The position numbers were made by a program, and so were the translations under genes. DNA of 64,000 nucleotides from Lacipirellula parvula (GTDB lineage: Bacteria; Planctomycetota; Planctomycetia; Pirellulales; Lacipirellulaceae), in the NCBI RefSeq assembly GCF_009177095.1, contig NZ_AP021861.1, forward strand, positions 1,674,001 through 1,738,000, in the 5' to 3' direction. Positions 8,829 through 16,740 of this stretch are shown one piece after another. The stretch's first letter is position 1; every line of letters starts with the position of its first letter. The notes beneath the pieces are model-generated. The model did not search any database. It was not told the DNA's origin and saw only the letters and a list, made by a program, of their open reading frames with translations.

Positions 8829-10610
8829 CTAAGGGCTCAATCCAAGCTGAGCCGCGCGGTCGAGGAAGGGTTGGGCCGCAGCCTGCCGCCCCGTTTGCCT
8901 AAGCAAGATGCCGAGCGTGAGGTTCAGCTCCGGCGAGTCGGGCGTCGCTTCCAGCCCTTCGCGCAGGCATTGTTCAGCCGCGTCGCGCTCGCCCGACTTG
9001 AGCAGCGCTTCGGCAAGGCCGACGCGGGCTTCGGCGACTTCCGGCTGCAGCTGAATGGCGCGGTGATACGCTCCGACTGCGGCGGCTGGCTGATTGAGGG
9101 CGAGCAACGCATCGCCGAGCTGGAGGTGCGCCAGGAAGTGCTTCGAGTCGAGCCTGATCGCTTCGCGCAGCGGGGCCACGGCCGCGGCCGCGTCGCCCTT
9201 TTCCAAAGCGGCCAGCCCTTGTTGATACTGCTCGTCCGCGCTGGCATAGTCTAGCTGCTGCGCAATCTTGCGGGCTTCGGGAACGTCGGGCGTCAGCCGG
9301 GCGAGGGCGGTTAGCATCGCCAGCTGCCGAGTCTCGCCGCGGGCGTACATCCGTTCGGCGCCGATGAGCATCGCGGCGATCGCGATCAGCACGGCCCATT
9401 TGCCGGCATGGAGGAACGCCGGCACGAAGTTCTCGAATGCCGGCGCCGCGGCGTCGACGAGCGCGTCCTGCGTCTTTCGCTCGCTCACCTTCCAGATGAA
9501 CCCGTCATAGTAAAAGTGGAGGAACGACGAGGTGACGAACGCGGCGATTAGCCACTGGCGAGCGTCGTCGAGATCGCCGCTGAACATCCGGTCGCCGGCG
9601 TGGGCGGTGACGAAGCGGATTGAACTGTACGCGGCGATCGCGGCGAGGTAGATGCCGAGCATCGTCGCCCGATCGCGGAACATGAACCCGAGCGGGCCGA
9701 AGCGCTCGCCCGCTTTCTCAAACAGCCGGCGATTGTAGATCCAGACGATCGCGCTGTACTGCACCGCGTGGTAGATCTCGAACATCGCGATGCCGATGAG
9801 GAGGTTCGTCGACAGGCGACCGCAGTACCAGTAGAACCAGCCAGTCGACGCGGCGAGCAGCAGCTTAATCCAGTTGATCGGCAAGCCGCGGCGGCTGCGG
9901 GCGATCAAGTTGGCTGCGTAGAGAGCGAGGACGATCGCGGAGATGCCGCCGACGATCCAGCGGACCGTGGCGAGCGCCTCCGGGCCGAAGATTGGGAGGC
10001 CGCATTGCCACATGGCACTCGCGACGCCGAACATGCGGGTATCGCTGAAGAGGACGCCGGCGGCGAAGATCACCAGGCAGAGGGCGTGGTCGAGCCTCGC
10101 ATCGGTACGGTCGTTCTCGCCGCGGCGGATGTCGTAGATCCGCATGAAGCCGTAGGTTTGCATCAGCCCATGCCAGGTTCCCCAAACGAGGAGAATCAAC
10201 TCCAGGCCATGCAGGTGAACCCACGGCAAATGGAGCGCCTGAGCTACCGAGGCGGGTGGGCTGAACAGGAGCGCCAGCGCGAGGATTAGCGGCGGGGCGA
10301 GCAGGAACCGCCAGCGGAACCGATTGAAGAGTTCACGATCGCCGTAGGCTCGCATGAACCCGGGCAGGTGGTGCCCGAGCGAAGCGAACGAAATGACGGC
10401 CAGGTAGATCTCTTCGGGGCTCAGCCACTGGCGGGCGGCGACCAGCACGGCGGGGACGATTAGCAGCGGCGTGAGGACCAGATAAAACAGGTCCCACGAG
10501 GGGGAGACGATCCACGGGCGGCGTGGGGCGGCGGTGGCTGCTGGGGTCGACACGCGGCGAGGCTGGCGGCGGCCAGCGAAGGGCGGAAAGGGGCGAAGAA
10601 TCGCTTCCAT
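8829..10610 (-). CDS. Multi-pass membrane protein with C-terminal TPR domain
   Basis: 593 residues. About nine or ten hydrophobic helices lie between residues 40 and 420 (e.g. WDLFYLVLTPLLIVPAVLV, LELILLVWGTWHGLMQTYGF, WAVLIAIAAMLIGAERMYA). Histidine-containing segments occur (FASLGHHLPGF, FEIYHAVQYSAIVW, SSFLHFYYDGFIW). From about 455 to 590 there are four or five TPR units (YQQGLAALEKGDAAAAVAPL, LGDALLALNQPAAAVGAYHR and so on). This is a common planctomycete architecture without assigned function. The His/aromatic pattern in membrane helices could bind a cofactor, but that is speculation. Divergent from the gene at 10846. Confidence 0.7.
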   Translation of the reverse strand: MEAILRPFPPFAGRRQPRRVSTPAATAAPRRPWIVSPSWDLFYLVLTPLLIVPAVLVAARQWLSPEEIYLAVISFASLGHHLPGFMRAYGDRELFNRFRWRFLLAPPLILALALLFSPPASVAQALHLPWVHLHGLELILLVWGTWHGLMQTYGFMRIYDIRRGENDRTDARLDHALCLVIFAAGVLFSDTRMFGVASAMWQCGLPIFGPEALATVRWIVGGISAIVLALYAANLIARSRRGLPINWIKLLLAASTGWFYWYCGRLSTNLLIGIAMFEIYHAVQYSAIVWIYNRRLFEKAGERFGPLGFMFRDRATMLGIYLAAIAAYSSIRFVTAHAGDRMFSGDLDDARQWLIAAFVTSSFLHFYYDGFIWKVSERKTQDALVDAAAPAFENFVPAFLHAGKWAVLIAIAAMLIGAERMYARGETRQLAMLTALARLTPDVPEARKIAQQLDYASADEQYQQGLAALEKGDAAAAVAPLREAIRLDSKHFLAHLQLGDALLALNQPAAAVGAYHRAIQLQPEVAEARVGLAEALLKSGERDAAEQCLREGLEATPDSPELNLTLGILLRQTGRQAAAQPFLDRAAQLGLSP

Positions 10611-10845
10611 AAGTATGGCGCCAGGGGGCCGCGAGGGTGCCCCGCAATCGGGCCGATTTCGGGCAGATCGGCGGCTGCGGGCAGGTTACAGCCCGCATTT
10701 TCGAGCCCCCGGCGGGCCGCGGGCGGGGGTTTTCCTTGGAAATCCGCGGGGCGGTGGTTTATGCTGGAGAGGTCGTCCCCAGGCCGCGGGAGGGTCCCGA
10801 ATCGGTCCGGCGGCGCTGTCTACCTTTCACGCTGTGATGACCGCC

Positions 10846-11814
10846 ATGAAACGCTCCGTTGCGTCGATGTTTGCCTTGCTGTTTTTGGCTGCCGAAGTGG
10901 CGGCTCCGCTGAGCGTTGCCCATGGCGAAGGGGCCCCGAGCCCTGCGGCCGCCGAGTCGGTCGACCTGTTCGATGCGATGAAGAGCGGCTCGGTCAATGC
11001 GAGCTTCGTCGCGAAGAACTCGAAGCGCGGCCGGATCATCATGGAGAACAAGACAAACCAACCGCTGACGGTTGAAATCCCCGATGCCTTCATCGGCGTT
11101 CCCCTCGCTCAGATGGGCGGTATGGGCGGCGGCATGGGTGGCGGCATGGGCGGCGGTATGATGGGCGGCGGCATGCAAAGCGTCGGCGGCGGCGCTGGAC
11201 GAGGCGGGGGCGGCGGCGGTCGTGGCGGGGGTGGCTTCGGCGGTGGTCGTGGCGGGGGCGGCGGCCGTGGCGGCTTCAGCATTCCGCCGGAAAAGACCGT
11301 TCGCGTCGATGTGCCGCTGCTGTGCATGGACCACGGCAAGCGCGAGCCTTCGTCGAGCAAGCCATACGCGATCCTGCCGATTGAGAACGTGATCAAGGAT
11401 CCGGCGGTCATCGAAGTGATCGCGGCCTACGCCAACGGCGACCTGCCGACCGGCGCCGCTCAAGCGGCGATCTGGAACATGAACAGCAACGTCGGTTTCG
11501 ACGAGCTGAGCCAGAAGCTGACCGGCACGGAACGGACTCACGTCCGCGAACCGTACTTCAGCCGTGAGGAGATTCAGGGAGCGATGGCGATCGTCTCCGA
11601 AGCCCGCGAACTGACGGCAGGTCAAGAGGTTGAGGCGCGTGACTTCCCGATGCCGGGCGAAGAGACGGCGAAGGAAGTGACTGAAACTGCTAAGCCGGCT
11701 GATGAAGCCGCTGCCGCCGAAGAGAAGGCCGACGAGAAGCCGGAAGCTTCTGAAAAGGATGCGAAGCCGTCGCAGGAAGCGGCCGAACCGGCTGCTGAAG
11801 TCGAAGCTACCTAA
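10846..11814 (+). CDS. Exported Gly/Met-rich protein, function unknown
   Basis: About 322 residues. The frame is open from 10534, but the first plausible starts are ATG 10837 and ATG 10846; the latter gives MKRSVASMFALLFLAAEVAAP, a Sec signal peptide. Features in order: a conserved-looking folded segment (about 30-90, NASFVAKNSKRGRIIMENKT); a low-complexity stretch of about 55 residues built of MGGGMGG then RGGGG units (DNA 11115-11277); a second folded part (KTVRVDVPLLCMDHGKREPS); and an acidic Ala/Glu/Lys-rich tail. The DVPLLCMDHGKREP segment with one Cys and His looks conserved. A strong terminator follows. I do not recognise the family. Confidence 0.75.
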   Translation: MKRSVASMFALLFLAAEVAAPLSVAHGEGAPSPAAAESVDLFDAMKSGSVNASFVAKNSKRGRIIMENKTNQPLTVEIPDAFIGVPLAQMGGMGGGMGGGMGGGMMGGGMQSVGGGAGRGGGGGGRGGGGFGGGRGGGGGRGGFSIPPEKTVRVDVPLLCMDHGKREPSSSKPYAILPIENVIKDPAVIEVIAAYANGDLPTGAAQAAIWNMNSNVGFDELSQKLTGTERTHVREPYFSREEIQGAMAIVSEARELTAGQEVEARDFPMPGEETAKEVTETAKPADEAAAAEEKADEKPEASEKDAKPSQEAAEPAAEVEAT

Positions 11815-11823
11815 TAACTATCG

Positions 11824-11864
11824 AAGGGTGAGTCTTCCGCTTGCGGGAGGCTCGCCCTTTTTTT
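11824..11864 (+). terminator. Rho-independent terminator
   Basis: A stem made by AGGGTGAGTCTTCCGC and GCGGGAGGCTCGCCCT with a very short loop is followed by a run of seven T. It lies about 10 bases after the stop of the Gly/Met-rich gene. Confidence 0.85.
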
Positions 11865-11924
11865 ATGCGCTGATGGTAAATAAATCGGATTAATACGGGG
11901 TAATTCAGGCCCCGTGAATGTTCT

Positions 11925-12023
11925 GGCTCCCTCCCCCTGGAGGGGAGGGCTGGGGAGGGGGGATGAACCCTGGTACCCGCTGCTTTCACCCCTCCCTAAC
12001 CCTCCCCCTCAAGGGGAGGGGAC
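11925..12023. repeat. 99-bp dispersed repeat, copy 1
   Basis: Begins GGCTCCCTCCCCCTGG and ends TCAAGGGGAGGGGAC. The ends contain CCCCTGGAGGGG and CCCCTCAAGGGG palindromes, with a central AACCCTGGTACCCGCTG core. Copy 2 at 29994-30092 is identical over all 99 bases; copy 3 at 42202-42300 differs at only a few positions. Confidence 0.92.
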
Positions 12024-12064
12024 CTCAGAGTTGAGTTTTTCTGGGGCGGCCGCCGCTAAGTGAG

Positions 12065-13861
12065 CTACGCGGCGGCGCGGAAGTCGTTGCGGATTTCGGC
12101 GAGCAGTCGCTGAATCTCTTGCTGGTACTCGCTCCGCTCCTGCTCCCAGCGGCGGGCGTCTTGCTGATAGTGCCGCTGTTGGGCGTCGAGTTCTTGCTCG
12201 CGAGCCACGAGCAGCGACGCTCGGTTCTCGATGTCGCGATCACGATTGTGGGCCCAACGATCGAGTTCTTGCCGCTGCTGTTGCAGCGCGTTGAACTGTT
12301 CGGTGATTTCGAGCCGCGCCGTTTCGAGGTCGCTGCGGCGGCGCTTCAGTTCGTCGCTGGTGAGTTGGAACTGTTCCGTCAAGCGCGCCCGGACGTGGGC
12401 GACCGAGCGTGCGAGCGTTGACGGGGCGAGGACGCCTTGCAGTTGCAGCCAAGTTTCTTCGGTGGCCAGTCGCAGTTCGAGGGCTTCGCGCTGCGTGGCG
12501 CGGAGTTGCTCGGCGACTTGTTCGAGCGCTTGTTCCCGCTTGTCGAGTTCGGCGTGCTGGTGCGCGAGCGAGCGCGATTGCTCGTCGCTTGCTAAGCGCG
12601 AAGCTTCCTCGGCGGACGCCAGGGCGCGGCGTTCACGAACAACCTGATTCTCAAACGCGAGGCGATCGTGTTCGAGCTCGCGTTCCTTTTCACTGATCTG
12701 CAGCTGCCGTTCGGCGAGCATCGCCTCGGCGTTGTCGAGGTAGCCGCTGCGCATGGCGATTTGGTCGGCCTGCTGCTGCACTTCGGCGATGCGGCCTTCG
12801 ACGATGCCGAGCCGTTCGAATCGCTTGAGCGCGGTTTCGATTTCGCGTTGGCGGAACTCCATGCGGCGTTCGTCGTCGACGAGACTGGCGGCCCGCTCTT
12901 CGGCGGAGGCCCGCATTTGCTGCAATTCGGCTCGCTTGAATTCGAGCTCGCCGGCCGTTTCGGCCAGGCGGCGTTCGCAATCGGCGAGGCTCGCCTCTTG
13001 CGTGATGACGCGCGTTTCGCGGGCGTCGAGTTCTTTTTGTCGTGCGTCGAGGGCGAGCCGCTCGTGCGAGGCGCGTTCGTGTTCGACGTAGAGCTTCGCC
13101 TCGCGCGAATCGAGTTCGCGTTGCCGCTTTTCGAACTTTTGCCGCGCGTCGTCGAGTTCGAGCTGCCGCGTGCGGCAGCCGGCAGTTTCGAAGTCGAGCG
13201 CGTCGAGCTTGGTTTGTTGCTCGGTGACGCCGAGTTCAAGCTCCAGCTCCTGAGCGGCGAGCTTCTTCTCGCGCTCGCTGAGTTCCTTGAGCCGTTGCAT
13301 CAGCTCGTCGGCTTCTTCGAGCTGGGCCGCGGCGAGCGTTTGGCGATCGGTGAGTTCGGCTTCCCAAGTTTCGAGCCGTTCCTGCAGTTCGGTCAGCTCG
13401 CCTTCGCGCTGATCGATCCAGAGGCGGGCGTTGCGAATGCGGGAATCGAATTCGGCTTCTTGCGAGTTGAGTCGAGCCTCGCGGCGATCGACTTCGGTGA
13501 GCCGGCCTTGCAGCCGCTCGGCGAGGTTCGCAGCGTGCTGGGCGATCATGTTCGCCGAACCGAGCAACGGTCCGTCGCCGTCCATGGCCGATGCGTCGTC
13601 GAGACCCAGCCAAGCGGGCAGGGCGTCGGCGTCGACTTCGGCGACGACTTCGAGTTGCGGATCGGCGTCGTCGAATGCTTGTTCAGCGGCTTGCCCGGCG
13701 ATGACGAGTTCGTCGGAGGCGCCGGCCATCGCCATGACGCCGGAGCGCGGGCGAGCCTCGCCCCCCGCGCGGCGGACCGGGTGCGCAGCGTCGAGCCGCA
13801 TCTCGCGTTGCGGCTGCTCGCGGTTCTCGTCGTCGCTGGGGTGTGGTCGTTCGCTCGCCAT
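12065..13861 (-). CDS. Long coiled-coil protein
   Basis: 598 residues. After a polar N-terminus (1-95, Asp/Ala-rich in 55-90) almost the whole protein to residue 595 is heptad-patterned Glu/Gln/Arg/Leu sequence without Pro or Gly breaks (e.g. RREARLNSQEAEFDSRI, QRELDSREAKLYVEHERA). Short units such as ELDxREAxL recur. No membrane segment, signal peptide or ATPase motif is present, so it is not SMC or RecN. A structural or scaffolding role inside the cell is an inference. The 'REAxL' spacing gives apparent sequence similarity to myosin-like proteins, which is compositional. Flanked by non-coding gaps on both sides; monocistronic. Confidence 0.75.
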   Translation of the reverse strand: MASERPHPSDDENREQPQREMRLDAAHPVRRAGGEARPRSGVMAMAGASDELVIAGQAAEQAFDDADPQLEVVAEVDADALPAWLGLDDASAMDGDGPLLGSANMIAQHAANLAERLQGRLTEVDRREARLNSQEAEFDSRIRNARLWIDQREGELTELQERLETWEAELTDRQTLAAAQLEEADELMQRLKELSEREKKLAAQELELELGVTEQQTKLDALDFETAGCRTRQLELDDARQKFEKRQRELDSREAKLYVEHERASHERLALDARQKELDARETRVITQEASLADCERRLAETAGELEFKRAELQQMRASAEERAASLVDDERRMEFRQREIETALKRFERLGIVEGRIAEVQQQADQIAMRSGYLDNAEAMLAERQLQISEKERELEHDRLAFENQVVRERRALASAEEASRLASDEQSRSLAHQHAELDKREQALEQVAEQLRATQREALELRLATEETWLQLQGVLAPSTLARSVAHVRARLTEQFQLTSDELKRRRSDLETARLEITEQFNALQQQRQELDRWAHNRDRDIENRASLLVAREQELDAQQRHYQQDARRWEQERSEYQQEIQRLLAEIRNDFRAAA

Positions 13862-14068
13862 GCCGTGATCGAAGTTGGTCGCCCGATGAGGGCGTCGGTG
13901 TCCGCGCGGGTGGGGAGCGCAATCGCCCTCACAACCCGCAAAGATTGCCTAACTGGAACGATCGGCACGGCGGGCCGGCAAAGTTTGGCCGAATTGCCTG
14001 GAATGAAGTTTTTGGGACGGCGGGAGCTGGCAGTGCTGGCGGCGGAAAGGCGTCTCGCTAACAAGTTG

Positions 14069-14163
14069 TTTGTGGGAGGCGTCTCCGACGCCGATGTTGG
14101 TAGCCACCACTAACGGCTTGGGCTGCTCACCGCTGCTTCGGGGTCGGAGACCCCTCCCACAAA
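14069..14163. repeat. Inverted repeat with 24-base arms
   Basis: Left arm TTTGTGGGAGGCGTCTCCGA and right arm TCGGAGACCCCTCCCACAAA are near-perfect reverse complements, separated by about 48 bases. Each arm also has its own small internal palindrome (GGCGTCTCCGACGCC; GGGGTCGGAGACCCC). Confidence 0.8.
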
Positions 14164-14497
14164 TGTTGAATAAAGGTTCGTGTCGCGTTTGGCGTCGCTT
14201 GTGAGTCGAGATGCGATTTTTGGCGACATATTGTAAGTCGTTTAGTGTCAGTCGATTAAGTGTGGTTTTTCATGCGATTGGCGAGGCGACAGGCGACAGT
14301 TGATGGCAAGTTGGGGGCTTTGTGGTTTTGGTTTGAGCGGTTCGGTTCGCGTTGAGGTTTGTTGGCCGAGTTCGGGCTGTGCGCGCAGCATTTCCGGAAC
14401 GCTGCGGCGCGATGGACTTCACCTTAGCCGATTGCGGGGCGGTGGTGAGGAGCTATTTTCGGCCACCCCTCTGGCGTGGGGGCGGGGAGATGTCTCT

Positions 14498-14540
14498 CGC
14501 AAAGGCGCAAAGGTGCTAAGGAATACGCAAAGAGGATATG
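14498..14540. repeat. Octamer array CGCAAAGG
   Basis: CGCAAAGG occurs twice in exact 8-base register (14498, 14506), then TGCTAAGG at 14514 and a decayed copy. It is preceded by CTCT. The same word and flank occur, as a full inverted pair, at 45095-45162. Confidence 0.75.
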
Positions 14541-14590
14541 TATTGAATGCGAGCGAAGGCTTCGGAGCGGGTTTTGTGGCGCAACGAAAA

Positions 14591-14615
14591 GCCCCCGGTT
14601 TTAAGAACCGGGGGC
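14591..14615. repeat. GCCCCCGG palindrome, copy 1
   Basis: A palindrome with arms GCCCCCGGTT and AACCGGGGGC around a TTAAG centre. It lies 43 bases downstream of the ABM gene's stop on the minus strand and may terminate that transcript. Two relatives lie just upstream of the same gene. Confidence 0.8.
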
Positions 14616-14657
14616 TAAGGTTGGGGGATGCGTTGCGGTGGGATCTTGCTGGCTTGA

Positions 14658-14963
14658 TTAGGCCTGGGCTAAGACCTGGATTTTCACGTCGCGGATCATG
14701 TCCTTCACGCGGTCGCGGTAGCTCGCCATGTGCGGGGCTTTGAGGTGGGCTTCGAGCGCTGGGACGCTTGACCATTTTTCGATGACGGTGACGACGTTGT
14801 CGCGGGCTTCGCCGGTGGAAACGCTCGTCTTCAGGTCGATCGCGGGGCCGTATTCGATGCAGCCGTCTTCGTCGCGGACGATGCTGATGATGCGGTGGAA
14901 CTCGCCGAGGAACTTCTCGCGAACGCCGTCGGCGAGTTCGATGGTGGCTAGGACGTGGATCAT
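14658..14963 (-). CDS. Putative quinol monooxygenase, ABM domain
   Basis: 101 residues, one antibiotic-biosynthesis-monooxygenase (ABM, YgiN-like) ferredoxin-like domain: MIHVLATIEL, then DEDGCIEYGPAIDL (the conserved GCxxY turn), VIEKWSSVPALEAHLKAPHM and a C-terminal strand DVKIQVLAQA. Family members are cofactor-free oxygenases acting on quinols or are small-molecule-stress proteins. The gene is framed by GCCCCCGG palindromes on both sides. Confidence 0.8.
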   Translation of the reverse strand: MIHVLATIELADGVREKFLGEFHRIISIVRDEDGCIEYGPAIDLKTSVSTGEARDNVVTVIEKWSSVPALEAHLKAPHMASYRDRVKDMIRDVKIQVLAQA

Positions 14964-15025
14964 GGCTTCGGTGTCTGTGGGGGAGAGGGAGTCGGCCCCG
15001 TTGCGGGAAGCCAGGAAAAACGCTT

Positions 15026-15118
15026 AGCCCCCGGTTCTTTAAACCGGGGGCCGAGCGGTGATGCGTGCGCTGTTGGGTTCGCGGTTCGCCCCCGGTTTAA
15101 AGAACCGGGGGTTAAGCG
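15026..15118. repeat. GCCCCCGG palindrome pair, copies 2 and 3
   Basis: Two palindromes (15027-15051 and 15088-15113), each with arms CCCCCGGTT and AACCGGGGG, lie between trxA and the ABM gene. Together with flanking CGCTTA and TTAAGCG they also form a larger inverted repeat, so alternative folds are possible. Copy 1 lies at 14591. Confidence 0.8.
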
Positions 15119-15120
15119 GG

Positions 15121-15447
15121 TTAACCCTTGGCCGAGTCGATTGCTTGTTGCAGGCGGGTCTTCGGTTGGACGCCCACGAAGCGGTCGACCACTTCGCCGT
15201 CCTTGAAGACCATCAGCGTCGGGATGCTGCTGACGCCGTAGCTTTGCGCGCTGTGGGGCGCGTCGTCGACGTTGAGCTTCACGACCTTGGCCGAGCCGGA
15301 GTTTTCGCCGGCTAGTTGTTCGATCAGCGGCGCGATCTGGCGGCACGGACCGCACCAGGGCGCCCAGAAGTCGACCAGCACGGGCTGAGCCGATTTGAGC
15401 ACTTCGCTGTCGAAGTTGGTGTCGGTGATTTCTTGAATCGCGCCCAT
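15121..15447 (-). CDS. trxA: Thioredoxin
   Basis: 108-residue cytosolic dithiol reductase. The active site is WCGPC (C32, C35), with DFWAPWCGPC, the buried Asp region LVDFW, the cis-Pro loop SIPTLMVFKDG and C-terminal helix. Length and motif order are those of a classical Trx. The start is set by an ideal ribosome binding site CCGGAGGAAT 8 bases upstream, unusual in this GC-rich window where strong Shine-Dalgarno sites are rare. Confidence 0.95.
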   Translation of the reverse strand: MGAIQEITDTNFDSEVLKSAQPVLVDFWAPWCGPCRQIAPLIEQLAGENSGSAKVVKLNVDDAPHSAQSYGVSSIPTLMVFKDGEVVDRFVGVQPKTRLQQAIDSAKG

Positions 15448-15904
15448 GGTATTCCTCCGGTTCCTCGTGGGCCGTCGACGGCGACGGCTCGGTTTGATGA
15501 TCTCTCTTATTTCCCCGGCAGGTGGTACGGATCAGCCAGGGGAGTGGTTCAATTCAGGCGGTTTTCGCCGATCCGCGATTATCTTGGCGATGGCTGGCGA
15601 TGTCAACGAACGGCTTTGTTTGGGGAGAGCCCGCGAATCACGCGAATTGGCGCGAATGAAAGACAGGGATTTGCTTCTTATTCGCGGTGATTCGCGTGAT
15701 TCGCGGGTTGTTCTTCCTCTCATCCAGACGCTTGGCCGTCGCGCGTGGTTCAGACAATCGGGCGATCGATGCGATAGGCGTTTCCTCTAGTTGCCGACCG
15801 ACGGCGGCGTCGGCGGTTGTCGAGGGGGGCGGGTTGTTCGATACTCATTGTTCGGCGCTCGCTGCGGGGCCGCTCGATTTATCAAAAGAGATTGGAGAAT
15901 TGCG
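15448..15904. other. 457-bp divergent intergenic region
   Basis: Lies between the divergent trxA and the CxxC protein gene, so it should hold both promoters; none could be assigned with confidence. It contains a CGCGAAT/ATTCGCG inverted array (15632-15705). A GGAGA at about 15895 is the ribosome binding site of the downstream gene. Short open frames here are compositional. Confidence 0.5.
15632..15705. repeat. CGCGAAT / ATTCGCG inverted array
   Basis: The left arm has CGCGAAT at 15632, 15641 and 15651 (spacing 9 and 10). The right arm has ATTCGCG at 15680, 15690 and 15699 (spacing 10 and 9), a mirror-symmetric arrangement. The arms are about 23 bases apart. Confidence 0.85.
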
Positions 15905-16483
15905 ATGGCTCGGACTCCCAGCACGATGTTGCCGCTCGGCACGGCAGCGCCCGACTTCAAGTTGATGAATGTGGATGGCCGCGAGGTGGCATTGGCAGAC
16001 TTTGCGGGCAAGCCGGCCCTCTTGGTGATGTTCATGTGCAACCACTGCCCGTTCGTGGTTCACGTGGCGGACGAGCTGGCGCGGCTCGGCAGCGAATACA
16101 CGGGCCGCGGCGTCGCGGTGGTGGGAATCAACTCGAACGATACGGCGACCCACCCGGCCGACTCGCCCGAGCGGATGGTGGCGGAAGCGGAAGAGCGGGG
16201 ATACGCGTTCCCGTATTTATTCGATGAGACGCAAGCGGTGGCGAAGTCCTACCGCGCGGCGTGCACGCCCGACTTTTTTCTTTTCGATCAAGATCGGAAG
16301 CTGGTTTACCGGGGGCAGCTCGATGACAGCCGACCGGGGAACGGCGTGCCGGTGACGGGGAAGGATTTGCGTGCGGCGCTGGATGCGGTGATCGCGGGAG
16401 CGGCGCCGGCAAGCGAGCAGCGGGCGAGCTTGGGATGCAATATCAAGTGGAAGGCGGGGAACGAGCCGGAGTATTTTGGGTAG
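15905..16483 (+). CDS. Thioredoxin-fold redox protein (AhpC/TSA, CNHC motif)
   Basis: 192 residues, peroxiredoxin/ResA-like fold: GTAAPDFKLMNVDGREVALADFAGK is the typical AhpC/TSA lead-in. The redox site is CNHC (C45, C48) in FMCNHCPFVVH, and the cis-Pro equivalent is ACTPDFFLFD. The C-terminus ends SLGCNIKWKAG, a conserved ending in this subfamily with another Cys. There is no signal peptide, so it is probably cytosolic. The frame is open upstream to 15791, but ATG 15905 has a GGAGA ribosome binding site and gives the conserved N-terminus. Confidence 0.85.
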   Translation: MARTPSTMLPLGTAAPDFKLMNVDGREVALADFAGKPALLVMFMCNHCPFVVHVADELARLGSEYTGRGVAVVGINSNDTATHPADSPERMVAEAEERGYAFPYLFDETQAVAKSYRAACTPDFFLFDQDRKLVYRGQLDDSRPGNGVPVTGKDLRAALDAVIAGAAPASEQRASLGCNIKWKAGNEPEYFG

Positions 16484-16740
16484 TGGCGGGGGAACGGTGA
16501 GTAGGTGAGTAAGTGATGGGGCGCGCGGAGGGTTCTAGGCCGTCGGGATGTAAAGCCGCGGCCGTTGGCCGCGCGTTTTCGGAAGCGCCGAGCGTGTCCC
16601 CGCTTCCGCACTGGCGACACGCCAGTGGCACCCAGAACGCCGCCGGAACGCCCGCCGCGAGCGGACGGGGCTAAATGGGCGTGGTGATGTGGGGAGCGGT
16701 TTGGCGGGGCGGGGGAGTGGAGCGCCCCGTGCGGCGGCGA
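16484..16740. other. Convergent intergenic region with hairpins
   Basis: Between two convergent genes. It contains small GC hairpins (CCGCGGCCGTTGGCCGCG near 16557; CACTGGCGACACGCCAGTG near 16608) that could end transcription in either direction. No gene was seen. Confidence 0.5.

Larger units (their letters stand above)
13862..14657. other. 796-bp intergenic region with repeats
   Basis: No convincing gene: an open frame at 14300-14743 overlaps the ABM gene and has no recognisable features. The region contains an inverted repeat at 14069-14163, an AT-richer stretch at about 14165-14300, an octamer CGCAAAGG array at 14498-14540 and a perfect GCCCCCGG palindrome at 14591-14615. The coiled-coil gene's promoter must lie at its left end, but no clear -35/-10 pair was seen. 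Confidence 0.6.

Noticed and set aside
12668-14113. A 481-codon plus-strand frame opposite the coiled-coil gene
   Set aside because: Antisense of regular Glu/Gln/Leu heptads gives long stop-free frames; the minus-strand reading has coherent coiled-coil sequence.
14300-14743. A 147-codon frame in the coiled-coil/ABM gap
   Set aside because: It runs through the octamer repeat and the GCCCCCGG palindrome and overlaps the ABM gene; no family-like features.
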